A stretch of DNA of 64,000 nucleotides from Frondihabitans sp. 762G35. GTDB lineage: Bacteria > Actinomycetota > Actinomycetes > Actinomycetales > Microbacteriaceae. Below the pieces are notes generated by a model. That model had not been told where the DNA came from, ran no database searches, and saw only the letters and a program-made list of their open reading frames with translations. Location of the stretch: contig NZ_CP014619.1 of assembly GCF_002074055.1 (NCBI RefSeq), forward strand, positions 2,575,002 through 2,639,001, in the 5' to 3' direction. The position numbers were made by a program, and so were the translations under genes. Below, in pieces: positions 1 through 8,232 of this stretch (its first letter is position 1; each line of letters opens with the position of its first letter).

Positions 1-287
1 CCTCGCCCGCCGCCGTAGCCCTGGTACTGGACGACCGTCGGCAGCGGTCCGGTGGCCCCGTGCGGGACCCGGAGCCAGGCGCGGACCCGGTCGCCGCGGT
101 AGCCGGAGAACGTCACGTCGTGGACGTCGATCGTGGTGAGGCCGGTGTCGACGAGGACGATCTCGGGGTCGAGGTCGAATCCCCGGCTCTCGTCGAGGGT
201 GGTCCGCCAGAACGAGTCGAAGTCGGCGGGATCGGTCTGCGAGCTCCGGTACGCACGGAGATCTTCTTCGGCCAGGTCGACGAACAT
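1..287 (-). CDS. Acetyl-xylan esterase / cephalosporin-C deacetylase family protein (5' end only)
   Basis: This is the N-terminal 95 residues of an AXE1-type alpha/beta-hydrolase; the rest lies beyond the window edge. The protein opens MFVDLAEEDLRAYRS, then FDSFWRTTL, then the beta-strand region DVTFSGYRGDRVRAWLRVP, and reaches VVQYQGYGGGRG, the oxyanion-loop region typical of the family. Members remove acetyl groups from xylan oligosaccharides or related esters. The catalytic Ser-His-Asp residues are not in view, so activity cannot be judged. It runs on the same strand as the Lrp gene, which lies just upstream of it. Confidence 0.75.
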   Translation of the reverse strand, partial: MFVDLAEEDLRAYRSSQTDPADFDSFWRTTLDESRGFDLDPEIVLVDTGLTTIDVHDVTFSGYRGDRVRAWLRVPHGATGPLPTVVQYQGYGGGR

Positions 288-303
288 GGTCCGAGCTTAG
301 GAG

Positions 304-816
304 CTAGCGGCCCGCACCGCCCGCGCGTCGCCGCGCCTGGGCCCACCCGGATCCGGCCCCCATGTGCTCGATGCCCGAGAGGTGGTCGAAGACGATGTTG
401 GTCTGGGTCGACGCGACCGAGGTGTCCATGCTGAGCTGCTGCGCCACGAAGTCGCGGAGCTGCGCCGTCGACGAGCACGCGACGTGGATGAAGAAGTCGT
501 CGGCCCCGCCGAGGAAGAAGACGTTGAGCACGTTCGGCAGTGTGATGACGCGCTGCGCGTAGGTCTCGATCTCGCCACGGGCCTGCGCCCGCAGGCGGAC
601 CGCGACGATCGCCTCGACCGAGAGCCCGAGGGCGGCCCAGTCGGGATGCGCGTGGTACGACCGGATGACCCGCGACTCCTGCAGGGCCCGGACTCGGACG
701 AGGCAGGTCGACGGGGCGAGGCCGACCCGGTCGGCGAGCTCCTTGTTGCTGAGGCGGGCGTTGCGCGTCAGCTCCCAGACGATGCGCTCGTCGACGTCGT
801 CGAGGGTGATCTCCAC
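304..816 (-). CDS. Lrp/AsnC-family transcriptional regulator, probable AldR
   Basis: A 170-residue Lrp/AsnC regulator. The N-terminal winged helix reads DDVDERIVWELTRNARLSNK followed by ELADRVGLAPSTCLVRVRAL. A RAM-type effector and oligomerisation domain follows. The GTG start at 816 is chosen because GGGAG lies 6 bases upstream and the length then fits the family; the frame stays open further upstream without a better site. It is divergent from the alanine dehydrogenase gene, the arrangement known for mycobacterial AldR, which senses alanine and controls ald. Regulation of ald is therefore a strong inference, and inverted repeats lie in the shared gap. Confidence 0.85.
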   Translation of the reverse strand: MEITLDDVDERIVWELTRNARLSNKELADRVGLAPSTCLVRVRALQESRVIRSYHAHPDWAALGLSVEAIVAVRLRAQARGEIETYAQRVITLPNVLNVFFLGGADDFFIHVACSSTAQLRDFVAQQLSMDTSVASTQTNIVFDHLSGIEHMGAGSGWAQARRRAGGAGR

Positions 817-890
817 TGGTGCTCCCGGGGTCGAAGGACGTTCGACGGGCGCGCCTCCCTTAGGAGTCGACTCGAACGACGATGGTGATT

Positions 891-907
891 TTCGGCCTCG
901 TGCCGAA
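891..907. promoter_or_regulatory. Inverted repeat in the lrp-ald gap, candidate operator
   Basis: TTCGGC and GCCGAA form a perfect 6-base inverted repeat around a 5-base centre, about 75 bases upstream of the regulator start and 106 bases upstream of ald. It suits dimeric Lrp-type binding, but no consensus was tested. Confidence 0.4.
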
Positions 908-960
908 TTCTCTTCGGATTTTACCCGTCGGAGACACATTCCCAGCACGATAGGGCTCAT

Positions 961-978
961 TCGACGTCGATTCGTCGA
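961..978. promoter_or_regulatory. Second inverted repeat upstream of ald
   Basis: TCGACG-N6-CGTCGA is a perfect inverted repeat 35 bases upstream of the ald start codon, where a regulator could touch the promoter. The TCGA-rich sequence is common in this genome, so chance is possible. Confidence 0.3.
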
Positions 979-1012
979 GACCAGTCCAGCAGCGAAGACG
1001 AGGAGAGCCGCC

Positions 1013-2122
1013 GTGATCGTCGGGGTACCGAAAGAGACCAAGAACCACGAGAACCGGGTCGGACTGACGCCGTCCGGCGTCTTCGAGCTCACCCGCCGCG
1101 GACACACCGTCCGCGTCGAGCGCGGTGCCGGCCTCGGGGCGGCCGTGCCCGACGAAGAGTATGTCCGGGCAGGAGCCGAGCTCGTCGACGTCGAGGCGGC
1201 CTGGGGCGCCGAGATGGTCGTCAAGGTCAAGGAGCCGGTCGCCTCGGAGTACCGCCACCTTCGACCCGGCCTCACCCTCTTCACCTATCTCCACCTCGCG
1301 GCCGACCGCGCGCTGACCGAGGCGCTCGTCGCCTCCGGCACCACGTCGATCGCCTACGAGACGGTCCAGCTCGCGGACGGCTCGCTGCCGCTCCTCGCTC
1401 CGATGAGCGAGGTCGCCGGGCGCATGTCCGTCATGGTGGGCAGCTACCACCTGATGGGCGCTCACGGCGGTCGAGGCGTCCTGCTCGGAGGCGTCCCCGG
1501 GGTGCGCCCCGCGAAGGTGACCATCATCGGTGCGGGCCAGGCCGGCACGAACGCTCTCGGGCAGGCCTACGCCTCGGGCGCCGACGTGACGATCCTCGAC
1601 CTGTCGATCCCGCGGCTCCGGCACCTCGACGAGGTCTACGGCGGCAAGGTCAAGACCGTGGTCTCGAACGCCTTCGAGATCGAGCGGAGCGTGCTCGAGG
1701 CCGACCTGGTCATCGGCGCGGTGCTCCTGCCCGGCAAGAAGGCCCCGAAGCTCGTCTCTCACGACCTCGTCTCGCGGATGAAGCCGGGCTCCGTGCTGGT
1801 CGACATCGCGATCGACCAGGGCGGCTGCTTCGAGGACAGCCGGCCGACGACGCACGACGACCCCACCTACCCGGTCGAGCGGTCGACGTTCTACTGCGTG
1901 GCGAACATGCCGGGCGGCTTCGCGTCGACGTCGACGCTGGCGCTCACCAACGCGACGCTCCCCTACGTGGTCGAGCTGGCCGACCGCGGCTGGCAGGAGG
2001 CGGTCCGACGGACGCCGGCGCTCCTCCCCGCCGTTTCGAGCGTCGCGGGTCGCCTGACCCACGCAGGCACGGCGGAGGCGTTCCCGGACATCCCGTTCGC
2101 CCCGGCGCCCCTCCTGCCCTAG
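1013..2122 (+). CDS. ald: Alanine dehydrogenase
   Basis: A 369-residue NAD-dependent L-alanine dehydrogenase, close to the usual 370, which interconverts alanine with pyruvate and ammonia. The N-terminus [20 protein letters not shown] is the family hallmark. KVKEP near residue 73 and the Rossmann loop [20 protein letters not shown] near residue 170 bind substrate and [11 protein letters not shown] and the NMPG motif near residue 300 are conserved. The GTG at 1013 follows GAGGAGA at good spacing, so the open sequence upstream of it is not coding. The divergent Lrp-type gene is its likely alanine-responsive regulator. Confidence 0.95.
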   Translation: MIVGVPKETKNHENRVGLTPSGVFELTRRGHTVRVERGAGLGAAVPDEEYVRAGAELVDVEAAWGAEMVVKVKEPVASEYRHLRPGLTLFTYLHLAADRALTEALVASGTTSIAYETVQLADGSLPLLAPMSEVAGRMSVMVGSYHLMGAHGGRGVLLGGVPGVRPAKVTIIGAGQAGTNALGQAYASGADVTILDLSIPRLRHLDEVYGGKVKTVVSNAFEIERSVLEADLVIGAVLLPGKKAPKLVSHDLVSRMKPGSVLVDIAIDQGGCFEDSRPTTHDDPTYPVERSTFYCVANMPGGFASTSTLALTNATLPYVVELADRGWQEAVRRTPALLPAVSSVAGRLTHAGTAEAFPDIPFAPAPLLP

Positions 2123-2141
2123 CCCCCTCACCCCTCCCCCA

Positions 2142-2211
2142 CCCGCTAAACCCTCGCGCTCGGCTGCCGCACCCCGCCTAGGACCACCGCGACAGCCGAA
2201 CACGAGGGTGC
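2142..2211. repeat. 70-bp repeat, copy 1 (upstream of the cyclase gene)
   Basis: This copy matches 2996..3065 at about 64 of 70 positions. Its ends can pair: ACCCTCGCGCTCGGCTG near the left is an imperfect reverse complement of CAGCCGAACACGAGGGT near the right (15 of 17), with a central CCTAGG. A palindromic repeat bracketing one gene recalls REP- or MITE-like elements, but no transposase is nearby. Confidence 0.75.
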
Positions 2212-2287
2212 GACGTGGGGCTGCCAGACAACGGCGACCGACTGCCAGGGCGCCCCGCGGAGCCGCGGCTCCTGCCAGACTCGCGCC

Positions 2288-3079
2288 ATGACCGCACGCC
2301 TCGTCGACCTCAGCCACCGGATCCGCGCCGGGCTCGTCACCTACCCGGGACTGCCCGCCCCCGTCATCACGCCGCACCTGACGCGCGAGGACTCCCGCGA
2401 GCGCTACGCCCCCGGCACCGAGTTCGCGATGGACGTCATCACGATGATCGGCAATACGGGCACCTACCTCGACAGCCCCTTCCACCGGTACGCGGACGGC
2501 GGCGATCTCGCCTCGCTGCCGCTCGAGGTGCTCGTCGGCCTGCCTGCGGAGGTGTTCAGCCTCACGGGTCTCTCGGAGCGGGGCATCCCCGCGTCGGCGC
2601 TGTCCGGGCGATCGCTCGAGGGCACGGCCGTCCTCCTGCACACCGGCTGGGACGCCCGGTTCGGGCAGGAGTCCTACGCGCACGGGGCGCCGTTCCTCAC
2701 CGAGGAGGGCGTCCGCTTCCTGGTCGACGCCGGAGTCGCCCTGGTCGGGATCGACTCGCTCAACATCGACGACACCGAATCGGGCGGGGCCCGGCCGGCG
2801 CACTCGCTCCTGCTCGCCGCCGGGATCCCGGTGGTCGAGCACCTGACGCGGCTCGGAGACGTTCCCGCCTCGGGGGCGCGGTTCACCGCGGTTCCGCCCG
2901 CCGTCGAGGGGTTCGGCACCTTCCCCGTCCGCGCCTTCGCCGAGCTCCCCGGGGCTCCCGCCCCCACCCGCGCCGCCCCCGCGCCACCCTCGCGGCCCGC
3001 TAGACCCTCGCGCTCGGCTCCTGCACCCCACCTAGGACCACCGCGGCAGCCGAACACGCGGGTGCAGCGGACCGCCTGA
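2288..3079 (+). CDS. Cyclase family protein (kynurenine-formamidase-like)
   Basis: A 263-residue member of the metal-dependent cyclase/KynB fold. It begins LVDLSHRIRAGLVTYPG. The metal-binding motif GNTGTYLDSPFHRYADGG sits near residues 56-74, the usual HxGTHxDxPxH site with Asn replacing the first His. HTGW and GIDSLNIDD follow. Relatives hydrolyse N-formylkynurenine or cyclic amides; the substrate here is unknown. The last 30 or so residues are translated from a copy of the flanking 70-bp repeat, so the original C-terminus probably ended near residue 230 and was extended when the repeat arrived. Confidence 0.82.
   Translation: MTARLVDLSHRIRAGLVTYPGLPAPVITPHLTREDSRERYAPGTEFAMDVITMIGNTGTYLDSPFHRYADGGDLASLPLEVLVGLPAEVFSLTGLSERGIPASALSGRSLEGTAVLLHTGWDARFGQESYAHGAPFLTEEGVRFLVDAGVALVGIDSLNIDDTESGGARPAHSLLLAAGIPVVEHLTRLGDVPASGARFTAVPPAVEGFGTFPVRAFAELPGAPAPTRAAPAPPSRPARPSRSAPAPHLGPPRQPNTRVQRTA
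2996..3065. repeat. 70-bp repeat, copy 2 (inside the 3' end of the cyclase gene)
   Basis: This is a direct copy of 2142..2211 with six differences. It lies inside the cyclase reading frame and supplies its Pro/Arg-rich tail. The mismatches are scattered, so the duplication is not recent. Confidence 0.75.
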
Positions 3080-3117
3080 CGCAAAGAACGTGCGCCGTCA
3101 CGCGCATTCTTTGCGTC
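3078..3117 (+). terminator. Hairpin at the cyclase stop codon
   Basis: GACGCAAAGAA at 3078-3088 pairs perfectly with TTCTTTGCGTC at 3107-3117, and CGTG/CACG extends the stem inside. It starts at the stop codon, so it probably ends the cyclase transcript, although no T run follows. Confidence 0.6.
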
Positions 3118-3154
3118 TTCACACCGCCGAAACCTCCCGAGACGAAAGGATCGC

Positions 3155-3190
3155 TACTTTAGGCCTGACGGAATCCTCACGGAATCCTCA
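3155..3190 (+). promoter_or_regulatory. Probable promoter -10 and 11-bp tandem duplication upstream of DUF6421
   Basis: TACTTT at 3155-3160 could be a -10 element. Just after it CGGAATCCTCA occurs twice in tandem (3169-3179 and 3180-3190). Start-site mapping would be needed to assign either one. Confidence 0.35.
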
Positions 3191-3241
3191 CGCCGCCCGA
3201 CCCGGGCGACGCTCCCCGCGACGACCTGATCGGAGGCTGCC

Positions 3242-4639
3242 ATGTCCGACATCACCCAGACGAAGACCATCATCGGCGAACCCGAGGTCGTCGAGGACGT
3301 CGCGTCCTCGCCCGAGTGGCTCGACCTGAAGTCCGCGGCCGTCGAGCTGCAGGGGCTCCAGGCCCAGGACGGCAGGATCCCGGAGCCGGCCGACCACGCG
3401 CGCGCCGGCGAGCTGACGGCCCGGCTGGCCGCGAGCATCCTGCGGTTCCGCGCGGTGTTCCCGCACGACGCCGACTACCTGACCGCTCTGGCCCGGGACT
3501 TCGACCGCTGGGCCGCCGAGGGCTTCGGTGTGCCGGACTTCCTCGACTCGCTCACGGCCTTCCAGCCGCAGCGCGACCGCGTGGACGGGCTCGGCCACCT
3601 CGTCGTCTTCCCGATGTACACCCAGAACGGCAGCACCTCGCGACTCGTCGAGGCCGTCCTCGTCGAGGTCATCTGGCCGGAGTTCATCGCCGAGCTCGAG
3701 GCCGGGCCCTACTCGAACGCGCTCTTCGTGCCCATCCGCTTCGTGGACTTCACGCCCGGCTACGACACGAACTCGGCGGTGCTCTTCCCGGAGTCCGTGG
3801 CCATGCGGGCCGTCCCGACGTTCACCTGGGGCGCGATCTTCGCCGACCGCGAGGCCGCCCGGTTCCGGCGGGTGCTCCGCGCGGCCGCGGGCATCACGAA
3901 GCTCGACCTGCCGAGCGGCGCCGAGCGCCTCCTCGACGACCAGCGCCTGGCCGAGGAGACGTTCGTCCTCTGGGACCTCATCCACGACCGCACCCACATG
4001 CGCGGCGACCTCCCCTTCGACCCGTTCATGATCAAGCAGCGGATGCCGTTCTTCCTGTACAGCCTGGAGGAGCTGCGCTGCGACCTCACGGCCTACCGGG
4101 AGGCCGTCCGCCTGACCCGAGACGTCGAGACGGACGACGTCACCCGCGAGCGCGCGCAGCTCGTGCAGTACGCGGTGCTCTTCGATCGCATCTTCCGCTT
4201 CGCGATCACGGGCTCGCGCGTGCGCAACTACGACGGGCTCGGCGGGCAGCTCCTCTTCGCCTGGCTGCACCAGCACCACGTGCTCCACTGGACCGACACC
4301 TCCCTCGCGATCGACTGGGACGAGGTGCCCGACGTCGTGATCGCGCTGGGCCACGAGATCGACGACCTCTACTGGCGCTCGATCGACCGGCCCAAGGTCG
4401 CGCACTGGCTCGCCGCCTACGACCTCGTGTCGTCGACCCTCACGCCGCACCCCGCCTCGCGCTGGGCGGCTCGCGACCTGCCGCTCGCCGGGCCGCCGAA
4501 GGGCTACACCGACGCCGTCCTCGACGACGAGTTCCCGCTCTCGATGTTCTACGAGGCTCTCGCGAAGAAGATGGCGGCCGTGATCGAGTCGACGGCCGGC
4601 ATCACCGGGACGACGCCCGACGTCGTCGACGCCCGCTGA
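3242..4639 (+). CDS. DUF6421 family protein
   Basis: A 465-residue soluble protein recognised as DUF6421, an actinobacterial family of unknown function. It has no signal peptide or membrane segment. Conserved-looking blocks are VFPMYTQNGSTSRLVEAVLV near residue 125, WDLIHDRTHMRGDLPFDPFM near residue 245 and EELRCDLTAYREAV near residue 280. The HDRTHMRGD stretch has the look of a metal or substrate site, which is inference. GGAGG lies 6 bases before the ATG. An SDR gene follows after 25 bases and probably shares the transcript. Confidence 0.8.
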   Translation: MSDITQTKTIIGEPEVVEDVASSPEWLDLKSAAVELQGLQAQDGRIPEPADHARAGELTARLAASILRFRAVFPHDADYLTALARDFDRWAAEGFGVPDFLDSLTAFQPQRDRVDGLGHLVVFPMYTQNGSTSRLVEAVLVEVIWPEFIAELEAGPYSNALFVPIRFVDFTPGYDTNSAVLFPESVAMRAVPTFTWGAIFADREAARFRRVLRAAAGITKLDLPSGAERLLDDQRLAEETFVLWDLIHDRTHMRGDLPFDPFMIKQRMPFFLYSLEELRCDLTAYREAVRLTRDVETDDVTRERAQLVQYAVLFDRIFRFAITGSRVRNYDGLGGQLLFAWLHQHHVLHWTDTSLAIDWDEVPDVVIALGHEIDDLYWRSIDRPKVAHWLAAYDLVSSTLTPHPASRWAARDLPLAGPPKGYTDAVLDDEFPLSMFYEALAKKMAAVIESTAGITGTTPDVVDAR

Positions 4640-4664
4640 TGGGCGGCCCGCAGGAGCAGGCGCG

Positions 4665-5333
4665 ATGAGCCGCGTGGTCGTCGTCACCGGCGCCACCGGT
4701 GTCGCGGGCCGTGCGGTCTGCACGGCACTCCGCGGCACGGGGGCGACGGTGGTCGCCGTCGGCACCGACGCCGGACGACTCGCCGGGGTCGACGCGGACG
4801 TGCGGCTCGTGGCCGACCTGGGCGACGCCGACGCGACCCGGGCGCTGGCCGAGACGGTCACGACGAACGTCGGACCCGTCGATTCGCTCGTCCACCTCGT
4901 GGGCGGCTGGCGCGGCGGCCGCGACGACGACGACTTCGCCTGGTTGGAGCGGCAGGTCCTCACGACCCTGCGGAACGCCTCCCGGGCGTTCCACGACGAC
5001 CTGACGTCGTCGGCCTCCGGGCGCCTCGTCATCGTCAGCGCGGTCGCCGCCGGGAAGCCCACCTGGAGCAACGCGAACTACGCCACCCTCAAGGCCGCGG
5101 CGGAGACCTGGGTCTCGGCCGTCGCCTCCTCCTGGCGGAAGGCCGGTCGGGCGGCGGCCGTCTCCCTGGTCGTCTCGTCCATCGGCGAGGGCGGCACCGA
5201 TCCGGCCCGCATCGCGGACGCCGTGCTGGAGGTCGAGCGGGGCGACCCGGCGACGCTCAACGGCGCGCGGATCGACCTGGTGGCTCCTGCCGCCGACATT
5301 CCCCCGGCGACACCTGGAAGACTGGACCCATGA
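4665..5333 (+). CDS. Short-chain dehydrogenase/reductase (SDR) family protein
   Basis: A 222-residue SDR. VVVTGATGVAGRAV near residue 5 is the glycine-rich nucleotide motif, LVHLVGGWRGG replaces the usual NAG, and a Ser (VIVSAVAAGKP) with YATLKAA supplies the catalytic Ser-Tyr-Lys. The fold predicts NAD(P)-dependent oxidoreduction; the substrate is unknown. It follows the DUF6421 gene closely and overlaps the next gene by the four bases ATGA, so translational coupling is likely. The length is slightly below the SDR norm of about 250 residues. Confidence 0.85.
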   Translation: MSRVVVVTGATGVAGRAVCTALRGTGATVVAVGTDAGRLAGVDADVRLVADLGDADATRALAETVTTNVGPVDSLVHLVGGWRGGRDDDDFAWLERQVLTTLRNASRAFHDDLTSSASGRLVIVSAVAAGKPTWSNANYATLKAAAETWVSAVASSWRKAGRAAAVSLVVSSIGEGGTDPARIADAVLEVERGDPATLNGARIDLVAPAADIPPATPGRLDP

Positions 5334-6385
5334 CACGTCTGCACGACCCCTCCTGGCGCGGTTTCGCCTCCGACAACTACGCCGGCACCCACCCCGAGAT
5401 CCTCGAGGCGCTGGCCGAGGCCAACGGCGGCCACCAGGTCGCCTACGGCGAGGACGCCTACACGGCCCGCCTCCAGGAGGTGATGAGGGTGCACTTCGGC
5501 GATCAGGCCGAGGCGTTCCCCGTCTTCAACGGCACGGGCGCCAACGTGACGGCCCTCACAGCGATGCTGCCGCGGTGGGGCGCCGTCGTCGCGACGTCGA
5601 CCGCGCACATCCACACCGACGAGAACGGTGCTCCGGAGCGGATCAGCGGGCTGAAGCTCCTGACGGTGCCCACCGACGACGGCAAGCTCACCCCCGACCT
5701 CATCGACGTGGAGGCCTGGGGGTGGGGCGACGAGCACCGGGCCCAGCCGCTCGCGGTGAGCATCACGCAGAGCACCGAGCTCGGCACCGTCTACACGGTC
5801 GACGAGGTCCGCGCCATCGCCGACCACGTGCACGCGAAGGGCATGACCCTCCACATGGACGGTGCCCGGATCGCCAACGCGGCCGCCTCGCTCGGCGTGC
5901 CCCTCCGCGACTTCACCACCGACGCCGGCGTCGACGTCCTGAGCTTCGGCGGCACGAAGAACGGGCTCCTCTACGGCGAGGCCGTGGTCGCCCTCACCCC
6001 GTCCGCCGTCGACGGCCTCGTCTTCCTGCGCAAGCTCAACATGCAGCTCGCCTCCAAGATGCGCTTCGTGTCCGCGCAGCTCATCGCGCTGCTCGAGGGC
6101 GACCTCTGGCTGCGCTCGGCGTCGCACGCCAACGCGATGGCCGCGCGCCTCCGCTCGCGCCTCGAGGAGGCGTCGCTCGACGGGCTCCGCTTCGGCTATC
6201 CGACCGACGCCAACGCCGTGTTCGGCATCATCGAGAACGACGTCGCCGACCGGATCCGGGAGCGCGTGCGCTTCTACGACTGGGATCGCGCCGCCGGATC
6301 GGTCCGCTGGATGGCCGCGTTCGACACGACCGAAGCCGATGTCGACCGCTTCGTGGAGGTCATCCGGGAGGAGCTCGCGCGGTGA
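5330..6385 (+). CDS. Threonine aldolase family beta-eliminating lyase
   Basis: A 351-residue PLP fold-type I enzyme of the low-specificity threonine aldolase group, which cleaves beta-hydroxy amino acids such as threonine to glycine and an aldehyde. SDNYAGTHPEI opens the protein. FNGTGANVTAL near residue 66 binds the cofactor, HMDGARIANAAAS near residue 170 carries the PLP-contacting Asp and Arg, and SFGGTKNGLLYGEAVV near residue 205 has the Schiff-base lysine. It overlaps both neighbours by 4 bases, so it is translated as part of the forward gene run. Confidence 0.9.
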   Translation: MTRLHDPSWRGFASDNYAGTHPEILEALAEANGGHQVAYGEDAYTARLQEVMRVHFGDQAEAFPVFNGTGANVTALTAMLPRWGAVVATSTAHIHTDENGAPERISGLKLLTVPTDDGKLTPDLIDVEAWGWGDEHRAQPLAVSITQSTELGTVYTVDEVRAIADHVHAKGMTLHMDGARIANAAASLGVPLRDFTTDAGVDVLSFGGTKNGLLYGEAVVALTPSAVDGLVFLRKLNMQLASKMRFVSAQLIALLEGDLWLRSASHANAMAARLRSRLEEASLDGLRFGYPTDANAVFGIIENDVADRIRERVRFYDWDRAAGSVRWMAAFDTTEADVDRFVEVIREELAR

Positions 6386-8196
6386 CCCCCGAGGAGCGTG
6401 CCCGAGCCCGGGAGGCGGATCGGCGTGCCGCGTGGCGGCGACGCCCCGTCGAGCCCGACACGGTCCTCTATGAGTCGTTCAACGGCAACGGCGCGCTCTG
6501 CAACCCGGAGGCGATCTTCCGCGGGCTCGTCGCCGACCCGCGATTCGCCCGCCTGACGCACGTCTGGTCGCTCTCCGACGAGAACGACAACACCGCGTTC
6601 CGCGACGAGTGGAGCGGCGACCGGCGGGTCCGCTTCGTCGAGCCGCTCTCGCCCGAGTACGACCGAGCCCTCCACACGGCGAAGTGGTTGATCAGCAACG
6701 CCACATTCGACCGCCAGTTCACGAAGCGCCCCGACCAGGTCCTCGTGAACACCTGGCACGGCACCCCGCTCAAGAAGATGGGCTTCGACATCGGCGACCC
6801 CGCTTCGCGCGTCGCCAACGTGCTGCGGAACTTCCTCCAGGCCGACGTCCTCCTCTCCCCCAATCCGTTCACCACCGACACGCTCTTCCTCGACGCGCAC
6901 CGGCTCCACGGGCTCTTCGAGGGCAGGATCCTCGAGACCGGCTACCCGAGGATCGACCGCCAGCTCGGCGGCCCCGAGGTCGGGGCACGGGCCCGGGCGC
7001 TCCTCGCCGCGCGCGGGCTCGACGCGGGCGACCGGCGGATCGTGCTCTGGGCGCCGACCTGGAAGGGCACCTCGTTCGCGAAGCCGGAGGACGACGCCGA
7101 GAGCCTCTTCGCGGCCACCCGCGACCTGCAGCGGCTCCTCGATCCGGAGCGCCACCTCGTCCTCCTCAAGACCCATCAGGTCGTCCACCGGTTCGCCCTC
7201 GCGGCGAGCGGGCCGGCCGACGACGTCCGCTCGTTCCTCGTGCCGAACGACATTCCCGCCAACGTCGTCCTCGCGGCCTCCGACGCCCTCGTCACCGACT
7301 ACTCGTCGATCTTCGTCGACTACCTCTCGCTCGACCGACCGATCGTGTTCTTCGCGCCCGACATCGACGACTACGCCGGCTATCGCGGCCTCTACCTCGA
7401 GCCGGGCGTGTGGCCCGGGCCTGTGACCCGCGACGTCGAGGCGACGGCTCGGGAGATCCTGCGACTCGGGGAGACCGACGACCTCGGCGACGCCTTCCGC
7501 GCGTTCCGCGCGCGCATGGCACCCCTCGACGACGGTCGGGCGACCGAGCGGGTGATCGAGGCCGTCTTCGCCGGTGGCGAGGCGGGGGCCGGCGACGGGG
7601 CCGGCCGGATCGGCGAGGTGCCGCGCGATCGGACGCCGCGCCCGCGCCTCCTGCTGGCAGTGCCCGCCGCCGCGACGCCCGAGCGCTTCGAGGAGGCGAT
7701 GGCCCTGGCCAACGCCCTCGACCTCGACGCCCTCGACGTGTCGGTCGTCCTCTCCGATTCCCAGCGCCGCGCCTACCGGAGCGCGCAGGCGGGCTTCGAC
7801 CGGCGCATCCGGCAGTTCGTGCGCCAGGGCGAGCTCGAGCGGCCGCGAGCCGCGCGGTTCGTCGAACGCCTCGACGCCCGACTCCGACGCACGAGCGACC
7901 ACCGCGCGTCGGGGCCGCTCCGGCGGATGTGGGACCACGAGTGGCGTCGCGTCGTCGGGGGCGCCCGGTTCGACCTCGTCGTCGACCTGGTCGGCACGGA
8001 GCCGTTCTGGCTGACGCTGCTCCTCCACTCCGGCACGCGGACGGCCGTGTGGTGCCCGGCCGACGACTCCACGGCGCCGTCGACGCCGAAGCGCGTCCTC
8101 GCCCGAGCGCTGAGGGAGCAGACCGACGTTCGCTTCCCGGCCAGCCCCGCGCTCGATACGGCCCGCGCCCTGGAACGCGTCGGTATCCTTTCCTAG
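6382..8196 (+). CDS. CDP-glycerol glycerophosphotransferase family protein with truncated GT4 half
   Basis: A 604-residue protein starting at GTG 6382 and overlapping the previous stop. Residues about 20-390 form the glycerophosphotransferase domain: NTWHGTPLKKMGFD with the essential His, LLKTHQVVHRF, and VTDYSSIFVDYLSLDRP. Such enzymes move polyol-phosphate units from CDP-polyols during teichoic-acid-like polymer synthesis. Residues about 420-600 resemble the N-terminal half of the GT4 domain in the next gene (DVSVVLSDSQRR, DHEWRRVVGGARFDLVVDLV, FWLTLLLHSGTRTAVW). The protein stops before any nucleotide-sugar-binding half, so it looks like a degraded paralogue in its C-terminal part. Confidence 0.85.
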   Translation: MTPEERARAREADRRAAWRRRPVEPDTVLYESFNGNGALCNPEAIFRGLVADPRFARLTHVWSLSDENDNTAFRDEWSGDRRVRFVEPLSPEYDRALHTAKWLISNATFDRQFTKRPDQVLVNTWHGTPLKKMGFDIGDPASRVANVLRNFLQADVLLSPNPFTTDTLFLDAHRLHGLFEGRILETGYPRIDRQLGGPEVGARARALLAARGLDAGDRRIVLWAPTWKGTSFAKPEDDAESLFAATRDLQRLLDPERHLVLLKTHQVVHRFALAASGPADDVRSFLVPNDIPANVVLAASDALVTDYSSIFVDYLSLDRPIVFFAPDIDDYAGYRGLYLEPGVWPGPVTRDVEATAREILRLGETDDLGDAFRAFRARMAPLDDGRATERVIEAVFAGGEAGAGDGAGRIGEVPRDRTPRPRLLLAVPAAATPERFEEAMALANALDLDALDVSVVLSDSQRRAYRSAQAGFDRRIRQFVRQGELERPRAARFVERLDARLRRTSDHRASGPLRRMWDHEWRRVVGGARFDLVVDLVGTEPFWLTLLLHSGTRTAVWCPADDSTAPSTPKRVLARALREQTDVRFPASPALDTARALERVGILS

Positions 8197-8232
8197 CCCT
8201 GCCGTTTCGGGGCGGAAGTGGGACGACCGGCA

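Noticed and set aside
860-3031. A 723-codon reverse-strand open frame across ald and the cyclase
   Set aside because: It is the antisense of two clear enzymes with conserved motifs, and its sequence is low-complexity with no recognisable domain.
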